Positions 5,855 to 5,891 of a DNA stretch of 5,891 nucleotides are shown here, in pieces. The notes under the pieces were generated by a model. The model did not search any database. It was given only the letters and a program-made list of their open reading frames with translations, and was not told the origin of the DNA. The translations under genes and the position numbers were made by a program. How positions within the stretch are numbered: position 1 is the first letter of the stretch; every line of letters begins with the position of its first letter. The stretch comes from an uncultured Verrucomicrobiota bacterium (lineage in GTDB: Bacteria; Verrucomicrobiota; Verrucomicrobiia; Limisphaerales; UBA9464): the NCBI GenBank assembly GCA_903864375.1, contig CAIPFS010000024.1, positions 1 to 5,891 of the forward strand, written 5' to 3'.

Positions 5855-5891
5855 ACACCGATTGCGAACCGCGCTCAGACGGCCCGGGCGA

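Noticed and set aside
1..5891. tRNA, rRNA, CRISPR array, transposase, integrase or toxin-antitoxin pair
   Set aside because: I looked for these on both strands and saw no supporting sequence.

Overview
The window is GC-rich bacterial chromosome with four protein-coding genes and no RNA gene, CRISPR array, insertion sequence or phage gene that I can see. The style (GC-rich, lysine-poor proteins, an RGG/Gly-Pro-rich protein of unknown function, a Tat/lipoprotein-type sugar epimerase, a DUF1579-like secreted protein, and starts without clear Shine-Dalgarno sites) fits a Verrucomicrobiota/Planctomycetota-type organism. This is an inference from style only; no phylogenetic marker is present.

Layout: (1) 2-1792 (+) is a large protein of unknown function, probably cut at its 5' end by the window edge. 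It has an RGG-like low-complexity N-terminus, a folded core and a Pro/Ala linker, and it is followed by a strong intrinsic terminator at 1814-1857. (2) 1983-3179 (+) is an aldose 1-epimerase with a twin-arginine/lipobox leader, preceded by a 125-bp leader region. (3) 3317-3925 (+) is a small, probably exported DUF1579-like protein. Two 23-bp imperfect direct repeats (3221-3243 and 4012-4034) bracket it. (4) 4076-5752 (-) is a full-length AspT/YidE/YbjL-type transporter with two RCK_C domains, convergent with gene 3. Its upstream region (5753-5891) holds a perfect 14-bp palindrome and a pair of 10-bp direct repeats.

The genes do not look like one operon. A terminator separates genes 1 and 2, a terminator-like hairpin separates genes 2 and 3, and gene 4 is on the other strand. 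Common ground is limited to envelope-linked functions: an exported sugar mutarotase, an exported small protein and an inner-membrane exchanger. I found no convincing new multi-gene system. The points most worth a second look are the RGG-rich protein with an apparently split winged-helix, the repeat pair around the DUF1579-like gene, and the exported epimerase.
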